DNA of 64,000 nucleotides from Mycolicibacterium peregrinum. Lineage in GTDB: Bacteria; Actinomycetota; Actinomycetes; Mycobacteriales; Mycobacteriaceae. Location: assembly GCF_002102345.1 (NCBI RefSeq), contig NZ_LQPP01000016.1:186001-250000 (forward strand), given 5' to 3'. Shown here one piece after another: positions 29,297-38,903 of this stretch (positions within the stretch are counted from its first letter, which is position 1; the number at the start of each line of letters is the position of its first letter). The notes beneath the pieces are model-generated. The model was given only the letters and a program-made list of their open reading frames with translations, made no database searches and had not been told where the DNA came from. A program made the translations under genes and the position numbers.

Positions 29297-29878
29297 TCAA
29301 GCGCGCGTGCGGGAACTCAGGTCGGTGACACCGGCCGGCGGCAACCCGGCGGCGTGCTCGAGAACTTCGCAGAATGCCTCCACGTGGGGCCCCAACTCCA
29401 GATCGGTGGCGGTCCAGGAGGCCCGCAGCTCGAGCTGATGTGCCCGTGGCGGGCCGGAGATGTCGCCGTAGCGGACCGAGGTGGTGGCGGTGACCGTGCC
29501 GCCCAGCGCGGTGACGTGCTCGGCGCGGGTTTCCAGGGCGTCCACCAGCCAGCTCCAGGCCACCTCGGGCAGGAGCGGGTCGACGGCCTCGCTGGAGTCC
29601 AGGTCGGCCTGGATGTAGGCGACCAGCCGCATGGTTCCGTCCCAGGCCTCGGCGCCCTCGGGGTCGTGCAGCAGGATCAACCGCCCGAAGGCGTCGCCCT
29701 CGGAGCGCTCCGGGACGACCGTCGTCTCGGGATGTCGGACCTCGGCGCCCAGCGCATAGCTGTACGGCGCCAGCCGCTGAGGCGGTCGTATCGGACCCAG
29801 CTCGATTTCCGGCCGTACGGTGGTGGCGCTCATCGCCGCCACCGCCGTCCGGAACTGGGCCGGTTCGGCAGAGGTCAC
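29297..29878 (-). CDS. DUF3000 family protein
   Basis: A 193-residue protein equivalent to Rv2680, of unknown function. Conserved stretches are QRLAPYSYALGAEV, GRLILLHDPEGAEAWDGTMRLVAYIQADLD, EVAWSWLVDALE and TVTATTSVRYGDI. It has no signal or membrane segment. I choose the GTG at 29878 because TAGCGT lies eight bases upstream, fitting a leaderless start; the frame to 30055 overlaps hemE. First gene of an operon with the RNase D-type gene. Confidence 0.88.
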   Translation of the reverse strand: MTSAEPAQFRTAVAAMSATTVRPEIELGPIRPPQRLAPYSYALGAEVRHPETTVVPERSEGDAFGRLILLHDPEGAEAWDGTMRLVAYIQADLDSSEAVDPLLPEVAWSWLVDALETRAEHVTALGGTVTATTSVRYGDISGPPRAHQLELRASWTATDLELGPHVEAFCEVLEHAAGLPPAGVTDLSSRTRA

Positions 29879-29989
29879 GGCTTTTGACGCTAGCTGATAA
29901 GGCAACGACGGTACGCAGGCGCGCCGGAGTGAGGCAGTCACGAACCGGCAACGGCCCGCGTCAGGCGGGTCGTGGCACCATAGGAGCCG

Positions 29990-31051
29990 ATGAGTACCCG
30001 CCGGGAGCTGCCCGAATCCACCTACCTTGCCGCCGTCAGTGGCCGCACTCCGCACCGCGTGCCGGTGTGGTTCATGCGCCAGGCCGGCCGGTCATTGCCG
30101 GAATATCGTGCGCTGCGCGCCCAGCACCGCATGCTGGACGCCTGCTTCGACCCGGAACTGGTCTGCGAGATCACCCTGCAACCGGTGCGCAGGCACGGCG
30201 TGGACGCCGCGATCCTGTTCTCCGACATCGTGGTGCCGCTGAAAGCTGCCGGGATCGGCCTGGACATCGTGCCCGACGTGGGCCCGGTGATCGAACAGCC
30301 GATCCGGACGCAGGCCGATGTCGAGGCCATGAAACCGCTTGATGCGGCACAGGTCTCGCCGGTCACCGAAGCGGTCTCGATGCTGGTGCGCGAGCTGGGC
30401 GACGTGCCGCTGATCGGGTTCGCCGGCGCCCCGTTCACGCTGGCCTCCTACCTGGTCGAGGGCGGCCCGAGCCGTCACCACGAGCGCACCAAGGCGATGA
30501 TGCTGGGTGAGTCGGCCACCTGGCACGCCCTGATGGCCGCCCTGACCGATCTGACCATCGCGTTCCTGCAGGCCCAGGTCGACGCCGGGGTGGATGCGCT
30601 GCAGGTGTTCGACTCCTGGGCCGGGACCCTGTCGCTGGCCGATTACCGGGCCTACGTGTTGCCGCACACCACGCGGGTGTTCGCCGCCATGGCCGGGGCC
30701 GGCGTGCCGATGACGCATTTCGGGGTCGGCACCGCAGAACTGCTGGGAGCCATGTCCGAGGCGTTGGGTCCCGCGCCGGCCACCATGGTCGGGGTGGACT
30801 GGCGCACCTCTCTGGTGGATGCCGCGGCCCGTGTCGAGCCGGGCCGCGCCCTGCAGGGCAACCTGGATCCGGTCGTGCTGCTGGCGGGTTGGCCGGTAGC
30901 CGAGGAGGCGGTGCGCCGTGTGGTCGCCGACGGGCGGGCCGCAGTGGCCGCCGGGGCAGCCGGGCATGTCTTCAACCTGGGCCACGGTGTGCTGCCGGCG
31001 ACCGATCCCGGCATCATCACCGAGGCGGTGACCCTGGTGCACTCCCTGTGA
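29990..31051 (+). CDS. hemE: Uroporphyrinogen decarboxylase
   Basis: A 353-residue enzyme that converts uroporphyrinogen III to coproporphyrinogen III. Both family signatures are seen: [16 protein letters not shown] near residue 25 (substrate-binding Arg) and the [17 protein letters not shown] signature near residue 145. Catalytic Asp is in [15 protein letters not shown] precedes the ATG at 29990. Its stop overlaps the hemY start (GTGA), and hemQ follows, giving the coproporphyrin-dependent haem branch of Actinobacteria in one operon. Confidence 0.97.
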   Translation: MSTRRELPESTYLAAVSGRTPHRVPVWFMRQAGRSLPEYRALRAQHRMLDACFDPELVCEITLQPVRRHGVDAAILFSDIVVPLKAAGIGLDIVPDVGPVIEQPIRTQADVEAMKPLDAAQVSPVTEAVSMLVRELGDVPLIGFAGAPFTLASYLVEGGPSRHHERTKAMMLGESATWHALMAALTDLTIAFLQAQVDAGVDALQVFDSWAGTLSLADYRAYVLPHTTRVFAAMAGAGVPMTHFGVGTAELLGAMSEALGPAPATMVGVDWRTSLVDAAARVEPGRALQGNLDPVVLLAGWPVAEEAVRRVVADGRAAVAAGAAGHVFNLGHGVLPATDPGIITEAVTLVHSL

Positions 31052-32403
31052 GTGCGTCCTACTGCGTTGTCGGCGGCGGTATTTCAGGGCTCGTCGCCGC
31101 CTACCGGTTGAGGCTGGCAGCCGGACCGCGGGCACAGATCACGTTGCTCGATCCGGCGGACCGGCTGGGCGGCGTGCTGCGCACCGAACGGGTCGGCGGG
31201 CAGCCGTTCGACGTCGGCGCCGAGGCGTTCATCGTGCGCAGGCCAGAGATGCTCGACCTGCTCGACGAGCTGGGCCTGGCCGGCCGACGGCTCAGCCCCA
31301 CCGGCACCCGTCCGCTGATCTACAGCGGCGCGCGGATGCATCAGCTGCCGCAAGGCACCGTGCAGGGCATTCCGGCGCAGGCATCGTCGCTGCTCGGTCT
31401 CGTCGACGATCAAACAGTGGCCCGCATCCTCGACGAGCGCGCGCGGCCACTGAAGTGGACGCCGGGCGCCGATCCGTCGGTCGCCGAGCTGGTCGGTGAC
31501 CGGTTCGGCCCGCAGGTGGTGACGCGGTCCGTCGACCCCCTGCTCACCGGCGTGTACGCCGGATCGTCGACGACGATCGGGGTGCGTTCGGCGGTGCCGT
31601 CGGTGGCCGCCGCGCTGGACCGCGGGGCCCGCAGCCTCACCGAGGCAGTGCGTGAGGCGCTGCCGCCGCCGTCCAACGCACCGGTGTTCGGCGCGGTCGA
31701 CGGCGGCTACACCGTGCTGCTTGAGGAGCTGCGCCGCCGGGCCGATGTGAGTTGGGCTCAAGTCACCGCGGTTCGGGTGGACCGGCACGGACGTGGCTGG
31801 TCGGTGGTCGACGACGAGGGGGCCAGCTGGTACGCCGACGGGGTGGTGCTGGCGGTGCCGGCGCCGCACCTGCCGTTGCTGATCGAGCACATCGCACCGC
31901 AGACGGCCGCCGCGGCCCGGCGCATTCGGGTGGCGTCGGCGGCGGTGGTGGCCCTGGCGCTGCCGGGTGGGACACCGTTGCCGCAGCAGTCGGGCGTGCT
32001 CGTCACCGCGGGGGAGCGCCTCAACGCCAAAGCCATCACCATGTCCTCCCGCAAGTGGGGCCGGCGCGGAAACGTCGAGATGGTGCGGTTGTCCTTCGGC
32101 CGGTACGGCGACGATATGGCCGCCAACACCGGCGATGACGACCTGCTGGCCTGGTCGGCACGCGATCTGAACACGCTGTTCGGTGTCACGGTGGATCCGG
32201 TGGACAGCCACGTGCACCGGTGGATCGACGCGATGCCGCAGTACGGTCCGGGCCACGGTGAACTGGTCGCCGAACTGCGCGCCGGGCTGCCGCCGAACCT
32301 GGCGGTGGCCGGTGCTTACCTCGACGGGATCGGGGTGCCCGCATGTGTGGGCACCGCCACCCGGGCGGCCGCGGAACTGGTGCGCGGCGGCGTGGCACGA
32401 TAG
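31048..32403 (+). CDS. hemY: Coproporphyrinogen III oxidase (HemY/CgoX type)
   Basis: A 451-residue FAD enzyme oxidising coproporphyrinogen (formerly called protoporphyrinogen oxidase). The FAD site is [16 protein letters not shown] at the N-terminus; then [25 protein letters not shown], and at the C-terminus [24 protein letters not shown], the family ending. GTG at 31048 overlaps the hemE stop by four bases. Its place before hemQ supports a role in the coproporphyrin pathway rather than the classical one. Confidence 0.93.
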   Translation: MSASYCVVGGGISGLVAAYRLRLAAGPRAQITLLDPADRLGGVLRTERVGGQPFDVGAEAFIVRRPEMLDLLDELGLAGRRLSPTGTRPLIYSGARMHQLPQGTVQGIPAQASSLLGLVDDQTVARILDERARPLKWTPGADPSVAELVGDRFGPQVVTRSVDPLLTGVYAGSSTTIGVRSAVPSVAAALDRGARSLTEAVREALPPPSNAPVFGAVDGGYTVLLEELRRRADVSWAQVTAVRVDRHGRGWSVVDDEGASWYADGVVLAVPAPHLPLLIEHIAPQTAAAARRIRVASAAVVALALPGGTPLPQQSGVLVTAGERLNAKAITMSSRKWGRRGNVEMVRLSFGRYGDDMAANTGDDDLLAWSARDLNTLFGVTVDPVDSHVHRWIDAMPQYGPGHGELVAELRAGLPPNLAVAGAYLDGIGVPACVGTATRAAAELVRGGVAR

Positions 32404-32407
32404 GCGC

Positions 32408-33103
32408 ATGGCCAAGCTCGACTACGACGAACTGAACTCCACCCTCCGCTACCTGATGTTCTCGGTGTTCGCGGTGAGCCCGGGGGAACTGGGTGAAGAA
32501 CGCACCCAGGTGACCGACGAAGCGGCGGCGTTCTTCAAGACCCAGGAAGAGCGCGGAGTCGTCGTGCGCGGCCTGTATGACGTGGCCGGCCTGCGGGCCG
32601 ACGCCGACTTCATGGTCTGGACACATGCCGAGACCATCGAGGCGCTGCAGGCGACCTATTCGGACTTCCGCCGCACCACCGCACTGGGCCGCATCAGCGA
32701 CCCGGTGTGGAGCAGCGTGGCGTTGCACCGGCCGGCCGAGTTCAACAAGAGCCACGTCCCGGCTTTCATCGCCGGCGAGGATCCGGGCGACTACATCTGC
32801 GTGTACCCGTTCGTGCGGTCCTACGAGTGGTACCTGCTTCCCGAAGAGGAGCGTCGCCGCATGCTGTCCGAGCACGGCATGGCCGCCCGCGGCTACAAGG
32901 ATGTGCGGGCCAATACGGTGCCGGCGTTCGCCCTGGGCGACTACGAGTGGATCCTCGCCTTCGAGGCTCCACAACTCGATCGGATCGTCGACCTGATGCG
33001 CGATCTGCGCGCCACCGACGCCCGCCGCCACACCCGCGAGGAGACGCCGTTCTTCACCGGGCCGCGGGTCAGCGTCGAGGATCTGGTCGCCAAGCTGCCC
33101 TAG
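32408..33103 (+). CDS. hemQ: Coproheme decarboxylase (chlorite dismutase family)
   Basis: A 231-residue HemQ/ChdC, which decarboxylates coproheme III to haem b, the last step of the Gram-positive haem pathway. Family motifs: [48 protein letters not shown] (with the Tyr used as radical site in this family), and [34 protein letters not shown] at 32408 begins four bases past the hemY stop. Length and motifs fit the actinobacterial form. Confidence 0.95.
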   Translation: MAKLDYDELNSTLRYLMFSVFAVSPGELGEERTQVTDEAAAFFKTQEERGVVVRGLYDVAGLRADADFMVWTHAETIEALQATYSDFRRTTALGRISDPVWSSVALHRPAEFNKSHVPAFIAGEDPGDYICVYPFVRSYEWYLLPEEERRRMLSEHGMAARGYKDVRANTVPAFALGDYEWILAFEAPQLDRIVDLMRDLRATDARRHTREETPFFTGPRVSVEDLVAKLP

Positions 33104-33116
33104 CATTTTCTTCGCT

Positions 33117-33238
33117 TTGTCACGCTGGAGTGGCTGTCGAGCCCGAGCGCCACTCCAGCGTGACAAGCCGGGTTGGGTTGGTGGCCCGTTGTCACGCCAG
33201 AGTGACCCTGGCCGTCGAGCGCCACTCCAGCGTGACAA
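33117..33238. repeat. Two hairpin-forming repeats after hemQ
   Basis: Copy 1 has perfect 18-base arms at 33117-33134 (TTGTCACGCTGGAGTGGC) and 33149-33166. Copy 2 has arms at 33189-33206 and 33221-33238 with three mismatches. The right arms of the two copies are identical, and GTCGAG lies in both loops. The element fills most of the 211-base gap between hemQ and the methyltransferase gene. It may end the hem operon, but no T-run follows. It looks like a small dispersed palindromic repeat. Confidence 0.8.
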
Positions 33239-33314
33239 TGGGTGCGACTGCGGGTGTGACTGGCGGCAGGTGGACTGACCTGGGCCTTCAGTCAGCGGGT
33301 CTACCCTCGCGGAC

Positions 33315-34055
33315 ATGACTGCTCCGCAAGAATCCGATCGCTTCGAAGAGATGTACCGCGACGAGCGGACGGCGCATGGTCTGCCCGCTGCGACCCCGTG
33401 GGACATCGGCGGGCCGCAACCGGTCGTGCAGCAGCTCGTCGCGCTGGGCGCCGTCAAGGGGGAGGTGCTCGATCCCGGCACCGGGCCCGGTCACCATGCC
33501 ATCCACTACGCGTCAAAAGGCTTGTCGGCCACGGGTATCGACGCCTCACCGGCCGCGATCGAACGGGCGAGGCAGAACGCGCAGAAGGCCGGCGTGGCGG
33601 TGGACTTCCGGGTGGCCGATGCGACCAAGCTGGAGGGGCTGGAAGCGAAGTTCGACACTGTCGTCGACACCGCCTTCTATCACGTCTTCACCGATGAGCC
33701 CGAGTTGCAGAACTCGTACGTGCGGGCCTTGCACCGGGCCACGAAACCCGGTGCGCGGCTGTACATGTACGAGTTCGGTGACCACACCGTCAACGGCTTC
33801 AAGATGCCGCGTTCGATGACGGCCGACGATTTCCGCGGGGTGCTTCCCGAGGCAGGCTGGGAGATCACCTATCTCGGCACGACCACCTATCAGGGCAACG
33901 TCAGCGTCGAGGTCTTCGAGATGGCGGCCCGCAACCCTGACATGGCCGACCAGATGACTCCGCTGCTGGAGCGGTTGCGGGTCATCGAGCCGTGGTTGGT
34001 CGACGGCCGGGTGCACATGCCGTTCTGGGAGGTGCACGCCACTCGGGTCGATTGA
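33315..34055 (+). CDS. SAM-dependent methyltransferase (Rv2675c-like)
   Basis: A 246-residue class I methyltransferase. The SAM site is VLDPGTGPGHHAIHYASKGLSATGID (motif I with Gly-rich loop near residue 55), then VDFRVADATKLEGL and FDTVVDTAFYHVF. The substrate is unknown; the fold resembles thiopurine/tellurite-type small-molecule methyltransferases. TACCCT at 33302-33307 lies seven bases before the ATG, a leaderless arrangement. Convergent with msrB. Confidence 0.85.
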   Translation: MTAPQESDRFEEMYRDERTAHGLPAATPWDIGGPQPVVQQLVALGAVKGEVLDPGTGPGHHAIHYASKGLSATGIDASPAAIERARQNAQKAGVAVDFRVADATKLEGLEAKFDTVVDTAFYHVFTDEPELQNSYVRALHRATKPGARLYMYEFGDHTVNGFKMPRSMTADDFRGVLPEAGWEITYLGTTTYQGNVSVEVFEMAARNPDMADQMTPLLERLRVIEPWLVDGRVHMPFWEVHATRVD

Positions 34056-34067
34056 GGCCCGGCCTCA
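34053..34067. terminator. Palindrome spanning both stop codons of convergent genes
   Basis: TGAGGCCCGGCCTCA is a perfect palindrome whose outer triplets are the stop codons of the methyltransferase (plus) and msrB (minus). It can fold in both transcripts with a very small loop. Use as a terminator is inferred from position only. Confidence 0.4.
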
Positions 34068-34481
34068 CTCCGTCTTGGGCACCAGCTTCAGTGAGATCGA
34101 GTTGATGCAGTACCGCTGATCGGTGGGGGTGGGGTAGCCCTCGCCCTCGAAAACATGCCCAAGGTGGCTGTGGCAGTTGGCGCAGAGCACCTCGACCCGA
34201 CGCATGCCCAGCGAGGTGTCCGACCGCAGGATCACCGCCGCCGAATCAGCCGGATCGAAGAATGACGGCCACCCGCAGTGGGATTCGAACTTCTCGGTGC
34301 TGCGGAACAACTCGGCGCCGCAGGCCCGGCACTCGTAGACACCCTCGGTCTTGGTATCGGTGTACTCACCGACGAACGGGCGTTCGGTGCCCGCCCGGCG
34401 CAGCACGGCGAACTCCTCGGAGCTGAGCTTGGCGCGCCACTCGTCATCGGTCAGTTGCACCTTGGGGCCCTCGGTCGTCAT
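34065..34481 (-). CDS. msrB: Peptide-methionine (R)-S-oxide reductase
   Basis: A 138-residue MsrB, which reduces methionine-R-sulfoxide in proteins. Structural zinc is held by CRAC (near residue 50) and CANC (near residue 99). The catalytic site is RYCINSISL near residue 123. [13 protein letters not shown] is the substrate pocket signature and carries the likely resolving Cys. Complete and of normal length. Start ATG at 34481. Confidence 0.97.
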   Translation of the reverse strand: MTTEGPKVQLTDDEWRAKLSSEEFAVLRRAGTERPFVGEYTDTKTEGVYECRACGAELFRSTEKFESHCGWPSFFDPADSAAVILRSDTSLGMRRVEVLCANCHSHLGHVFEGEGYPTPTDQRYCINSISLKLVPKTE

Positions 34482-34552
34482 ATTCCCAAGTTACGTTCTG
34501 TCCGGTGGTCGGCGCCACTGATCTCGCCCACGGCGATCGGGCAGATCGCCTG

Positions 34553-35296
34553 CTACGCCCACACCAGTTCTCGGCTGGCCTGGCTGGGTGCCATCCCGAA
34601 CATCTCGTGACAGACCCGGTTGGCGTGCGCACTGTCGGTGAACCCGGCGGCATGGGCGGCGTCGGTGAGCGATGCCCCGTCGCGCAGGGCTTCCACGGCG
34701 CAGCGTAGGCGCGCCCAGCGAACGTAGGTCGGAAACGACTGTCCCACCTGCTCGTTGAACAGCCGACCGAGCCGGCTCGGCGACAGTGCGACCTGTTGTG
34801 CGACGTCGGTGAGCCGGACCGGATCCGGAAGCAGGCGCGGGATCAACTCGACCGCGGCGAGCACGCTCGCGTGCCAACTGTCTGCCGTCGGCCTGGCGTA
34901 ACCGGTGGGCGGAGCGGCCATCAGCTCGTCGAGCAGTTGCTCCGGCGGCAACGGACTTGTCCAGCAGGGAAGTTCGCGGCCGGCCGACACCCATTCGGCC
35001 ACATCGTCACTGTCGGGGGCGGTGCGGCTGAAAGCGCTCGGATCGAGGAAGACGAGCACCCCCGATGTGGGCGTGAGGATCCGGATCGAATGGTCCCGCC
35101 CCGGTGGGATGACGGCGGCGCAGGTCACCTTCCGGCGTCCGTGCGCGTCGGCCAGCTCGAACGGGTCTGCCCAGGACCGCACCACCTGTGCGGCCGCGTG
35201 GCGATGTCGGCGCGCGTCGGACAGCTTGCCGGTGTAGCACAGGGCACCCGCAACGACCGCCAGTGCACCCGACCAGGCAGCGCGGTCTTCGCTCAT
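34553..35296 (-). CDS. AraC-family transcriptional regulator
   Basis: A 247-residue regulator with a cupin-like N-terminal sensor (GALCYTGKLSDARRHRHAAAQVV) and a C-terminal double helix-turn-helix: VRLTDVAQQVALSPSRLGRLFNEQVGQSFPTYVRWARLRCAVEALRDGASLTDAAHAAGFTDSAHANRVC. The second helix-turn-helix with AGFTDSAHANR is typical. ATG at 35296 is preferred to the GTG just before. It is divergent from the methyltransferase gene at 35389, its most likely target. The ligand is unknown. Confidence 0.88.
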   Translation of the reverse strand: MSEDRAAWSGALAVVAGALCYTGKLSDARRHRHAAAQVVRSWADPFELADAHGRRKVTCAAVIPPGRDHSIRILTPTSGVLVFLDPSAFSRTAPDSDDVAEWVSAGRELPCWTSPLPPEQLLDELMAAPPTGYARPTADSWHASVLAAVELIPRLLPDPVRLTDVAQQVALSPSRLGRLFNEQVGQSFPTYVRWARLRCAVEALRDGASLTDAAHAAGFTDSAHANRVCHEMFGMAPSQASRELVWA

Positions 35297-35388
35297 CACG
35301 TCAATGTCTCATACGACCGATCGGTACAAGCGATGGCGGCGACAACCGGTCAGGGTGGAGTATCAGCACATCGAGGACGGGAGCCCCC

Positions 35389-35961
35389 ATGCCGGCAATG
35401 TCACGGATCGAGCGCGCATTCTGCAAGACGGCGCTGTGGCGCGGAGGAACCGGACAGGCCGTGCTCGGCAGCATCCCGGTGGATCGGCTGGGTCATGACG
35501 TGCTCGAAATCGGTTCGGGCAGTGGTGATATCGCGGCCCGGCTACGGCAATCGAACCCAGAGCTGGCAATCACCGCAACCGACTTCGACCCGGCCATGGT
35601 GCGCACCGCGGCCCGCCGGCTGGGGGCATTCGGAAACGTGACCGTGCGCGGGGCCGATGCCACCGACCTGCCGTTCGGGGACGACTCGTTCGATTCGGTG
35701 CTCAGCTGCCTGATGCTTCACCACATCGTGGACTGGGAGAAGGCGATCGCCGAGATCGCCAGGGTGCTGCGACCCGGCGGAGTGTTCACCGGCTATGACC
35801 TGACCCGCACGCCGATGGCGACCGCGATCCACCGGCTCGACCGGTCGCCGTTCCGCCTGGTCAATCCGGACGAACTCGACGAGGTGTGCGCGCGGCACGG
35901 CCTGGCGATGCAGACCCGTACCCGGTTGGCGGGTCAGGTCATGCAGTTCACCTCAGACTGA
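35389..35961 (+). CDS. Class I SAM-dependent methyltransferase
   Basis: A 190-residue methyltransferase with VLEIGSGSGDIAARLRQSNPELAITATDFD (SAM motif I and acidic end), VRGADATDLPFGDDSFDSVLSCLMLHHIVDW and LRPGGVFTGYDL. The order fits the UbiE/Methyltransf_11 group. Substrate unknown. ATG at 35389 has GGGAG shortly upstream. It is divergent from the AraC gene, and its last nine bases overlap the end of aftC on the other strand. Confidence 0.85.
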   Translation: MPAMSRIERAFCKTALWRGGTGQAVLGSIPVDRLGHDVLEIGSGSGDIAARLRQSNPELAITATDFDPAMVRTAARRLGAFGNVTVRGADATDLPFGDDSFDSVLSCLMLHHIVDWEKAIAEIARVLRPGGVFTGYDLTRTPMATAIHRLDRSPFRLVNPDELDEVCARHGLAMQTRTRLAGQVMQFTSD

Positions 35962-37230
35962 TTCGGCTTCCTTGGGGCGGTTCAGCCATGGCGGGTCGAT
36001 GCCCTCGTCGAGCCTGCCGTCCTGTTTGGCGTCCAGATAGCGGAAGTACAGCACGCAGAACACCACGATCAGCATCAGTGACCAGCCGTAGGTTATCTTC
36101 ATGTACTCCAGGAACCGGCCGGTGGTCGGCCAGCGCCACAGCAGCCAGCGGTCCATGGTCATGAATCCGTATACGGCCAGCCACGCCGGCCAGTTGCGGA
36201 TCACCGAATTCGGCAGCACCACCGTCATCAGGAACGGGAACAACATCATCGAGTAGTAGCCCTGGGCCAGCCCGAGCACCAGCCACGAGCTGATCAGCAG
36301 GACACCCGAGGAGGTCAGCATCCAGAACAGCTGGTCGCGTTCGCGGTAGTAGCGGTACAGCAGCCAGAGGCTGACCACTGCCAGCACCACGGCGGCCAGG
36401 CGCAGCGCGATGATCAACCACATCGGCAGCCCGTAGTAGATGCCGTTGCCGAGAATCGAGGAGTTGAAGTAGTCGCGGGTCTCAAGGATGTAGGGCGCGG
36501 TGTTGCGTACGAAGCCCATCGGGTCGGCCGACAGTGGCCAGGCCACGGCGTTGAACACCAGGGGCACACCGATGGCCGTGATCAGGGCGCGCCACTGCCG
36601 GTTCAGCAGCGGCAGCAGCAGGAGTACCGCCAGCAGCGGTTTGACCACCAATGTCAGACCGATGGCCGCGCCGGCGATCAGGACGTTGCGGGTGCCGCCC
36701 TTGAGCAGGAACCAGAAGAACAGCACCTCACCGAGCAGCACGCAGCCGTTGATGTTGGTGAAAACCAGTGTGTTGGTGACCGATTCGGTGCAGAACATGG
36801 CCAATAGCAGGGCCGGTAGCGCCACCGAGGTCAGGGAGAACTTGAACAGCCGTACCAGAAAGCAGGCCGCGATGATCACGGCCACCGCGTTGAACGCGAC
36901 AAACCAGAACCGCGATGCGAACTCCGGCAGGAACCCGAACGGAGCCAGCAGCAGTGTGCCGCCCGGTGGGTACAGGTAGTGCGGGTCGACGAAGTTGAAA
37001 TGTTCGTTGTAGATGGCCCAGTGCCGGCGGAAATTCGAGACCGCGCGGTACACCGGCCCGAAGTCGTCGGTGATGTAACCGTTGGTCGCCAGCACGTAGC
37101 TGCGATGGATGATCGACAGGATCGCGAGCGGCCACAACACCGAGCGCAGCACCGTGGCGGTGCTCGGCGGGGAGGTGCGGGGACGGAATGCGCTCACGAA
37201 ACCGGAGATGATGGAATCTGCTGCCGCCAC
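35953..37230 (-). CDS. aftC: Alpha-(1->3)-arabinofuranosyltransferase AftC (GT87)
   Basis: A 425-residue membrane glycosyltransferase equivalent to Rv2673. It adds the alpha-1,3 branches in arabinan of arabinogalactan and lipoarabinomannan, using decaprenyl-phospho-arabinose outside the membrane. About ten transmembrane helices run through the protein. The first large loop carries TNGYITDDFGPVYRAV, with the Asp pair expected for a GT-C catalytic site, and HFNFVDPHYLYPPGGTLLLAPFGF. GTG at 37230 is the start. Next to the lipoprotein gene (minus strand, 36 bases upstream). Confidence 0.93.
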   Translation of the reverse strand: MAAADSIISGFVSAFRPRTSPPSTATVLRSVLWPLAILSIIHRSYVLATNGYITDDFGPVYRAVSNFRRHWAIYNEHFNFVDPHYLYPPGGTLLLAPFGFLPEFASRFWFVAFNAVAVIIAACFLVRLFKFSLTSVALPALLLAMFCTESVTNTLVFTNINGCVLLGEVLFFWFLLKGGTRNVLIAGAAIGLTLVVKPLLAVLLLLPLLNRQWRALITAIGVPLVFNAVAWPLSADPMGFVRNTAPYILETRDYFNSSILGNGIYYGLPMWLIIALRLAAVVLAVVSLWLLYRYYRERDQLFWMLTSSGVLLISSWLVLGLAQGYYSMMLFPFLMTVVLPNSVIRNWPAWLAVYGFMTMDRWLLWRWPTTGRFLEYMKITYGWSLMLIVVFCVLYFRYLDAKQDGRLDEGIDPPWLNRPKEAESV

Positions 37231-37266
37231 CAGCGAACCTTATACCGACGCCGATCGGGCCCCGCG

Positions 37267-38844
37267 TCAGGCGGGACAGTACGTGTCGGTCTCGGGCAGT
37301 TTGCCGCTGTCGAGGTATCCCGTCAGCGGGGGCAGCGCGCACGGCGTATAGATGCTGGCGCCGTGGCCGATGCCCTGCCACATCACCCGTCGGTTGTTCG
37401 CGCCGGCGTTGATGATCGTCGCCGCGACGGCGGCGACACCCTCGCTGCCGACGATCGGGTCGTTGCGCACGCCGAGCAGCAGCACCGGAATCTTGAGGTC
37501 CTGCGGGTCTTTCGGTGCCGTGCCGCTGGGCCAGTTGAGGCATTTGACGAGATTCAGCGCCCCGACGGCGCCGAACTGTGGGTAGAGCTTGCCCCAGGCG
37601 ACCACCAGTTCGCGCACCCGGTCCGGGGTGGGCCGGTTGAGCGCGTCGCTGCAGGAGTTGACGAACTGGCCGTCGGATTGGCGCAGGTTGTCCGCCTGGG
37701 TGATGAGGCCTGAGATCGGGCCGGCGTCACCGCCGCGAGCCGCGGCCAGGGCGTTCGCCAGGTTGTTGGTGGCGGCCACGCGGTCGCCCTGTGGGAAGCC
37801 CAGTCCCGTGGTGATCGCGTCGGCCAGCGTGGCCACCGAGGCTCCGCCGGGGCCGCGACCGGCCCGGGCGTCGGCCAGCAAGGCGTCGACGGCGCCCTTC
37901 GGATCCGGCGCCAGTGGGCAGTTGGTGGCCACACACTGCGCGGCGAAGGCGTCCAGTGCGGCCTGCTGTCCCTTGACGCGCTGCTCGGCCGCGGCCTCGG
38001 CACCGACGGCCAGCGGCAGCGGGGAATCCAGGATGAGCCGGGACACCTTGTTGGGGTGGGAGCCGGCGTAGGCGAGTGCGACCTGGGCGCCGTTGCCGAC
38101 GCCCATCAGCGCCAGGGCAGGCACATCCCAGGTGCTGCGCAGCCGCTCCAGATCTTCGGCGGCGTGGGCGTTGTCGTAGGCCGAGTCGCCCGGGGCGATG
38201 GTGTCGGTGCAGCTGGTCGTGGCGGTCATGGTGACCGCACCGAGGTTGGCCACCGGATCGTCGCCGGCTTGAAACTGTGTCTGGTCCTGCATTTCCTGAC
38301 GGTCGTAGACGTCGCGGCAGTCCAGTGCGCCGGACATCCCGATGCCACGCCGGTCCACTGCGACGATGGGATGGGACTTGAGGATGTCGGTTCCCGAGTG
38401 CGCCAGCCACGTCGGCAGCTGCACCGAGGTGGGGATGTCCGATCCGGTGGTCATCACGAGCGGGCCGGCATCGGCCGGGGTCTGCGTGGACCGGGCCCGG
38501 ACCACGCCGATGCTGAGCGTGCCGGTGGCCCCGTTGATCGAGTCGAGGTCGGCGTCGTAGGTCGCGCAGTCCAGCGTGATGTCGGGCAGCGGCTGGATGC
38601 CGGCACCGTTGAACACGCGCGGCGTGCAGTCCCGCCAGGACAGGTCGTTCTTGGGTGCTTCGATGCCGGGCGGCCCGGGTGGGGCCGCCGAGGTGGTTTC
38701 GGGCTGCCCCTGCGGGTGGGCGCCGGAATTGGTGGCATAGCGGGGATCTGCGGCCAACAGGGGTGAGCAAGCGGTGAGCAGGAGTGACAGGACGGGCGCG
38801 GCGACCGCCGACCTCCGCAGGGCTTTCACCAGCTGATGACGCAT
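37267..38844 (-). CDS. Lipoprotein, TAP-family alpha/beta hydrolase lacking the nucleophile
   Basis: A 525-residue exported protein equivalent to Rv2672. A lipobox LTAC places the lipidated Cys at residue 26. The fold is that of secreted tripeptidyl aminopeptidases: HPIVAVDRRGIGMSGALDC, a cap domain, VLLLGVRNDPIVGSEG (acid) and MWQGIGHGASIY (His). The nucleophile elbow, normally GxSxG, reads MGVGNGAQVALAYA: Gly stands at the Ser place. It may be a binding protein rather than an enzyme. TACTGT lies seven bases before the ATG at 38844, so I prefer it to the GTG at 38853. Confidence 0.88.
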   Translation of the reverse strand: MRHQLVKALRRSAVAAPVLSLLLTACSPLLAADPRYATNSGAHPQGQPETTSAAPPGPPGIEAPKNDLSWRDCTPRVFNGAGIQPLPDITLDCATYDADLDSINGATGTLSIGVVRARSTQTPADAGPLVMTTGSDIPTSVQLPTWLAHSGTDILKSHPIVAVDRRGIGMSGALDCRDVYDRQEMQDQTQFQAGDDPVANLGAVTMTATTSCTDTIAPGDSAYDNAHAAEDLERLRSTWDVPALALMGVGNGAQVALAYAGSHPNKVSRLILDSPLPLAVGAEAAAEQRVKGQQAALDAFAAQCVATNCPLAPDPKGAVDALLADARAGRGPGGASVATLADAITTGLGFPQGDRVAATNNLANALAAARGGDAGPISGLITQADNLRQSDGQFVNSCSDALNRPTPDRVRELVVAWGKLYPQFGAVGALNLVKCLNWPSGTAPKDPQDLKIPVLLLGVRNDPIVGSEGVAAVAATIINAGANNRRVMWQGIGHGASIYTPCALPPLTGYLDSGKLPETDTYCPA

Positions 38845-38903
38845 GCTGACCACAGTAGCGACACGTGCTGAGCCGATGCTGCTGGCGCAAGCGCTCGCCG
38901 GTG

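Noticed and set aside
34500..34552. Possible small gene between msrB and the AraC gene
   Set aside because: Too short, without start signal; only a short upstream region of msrB.
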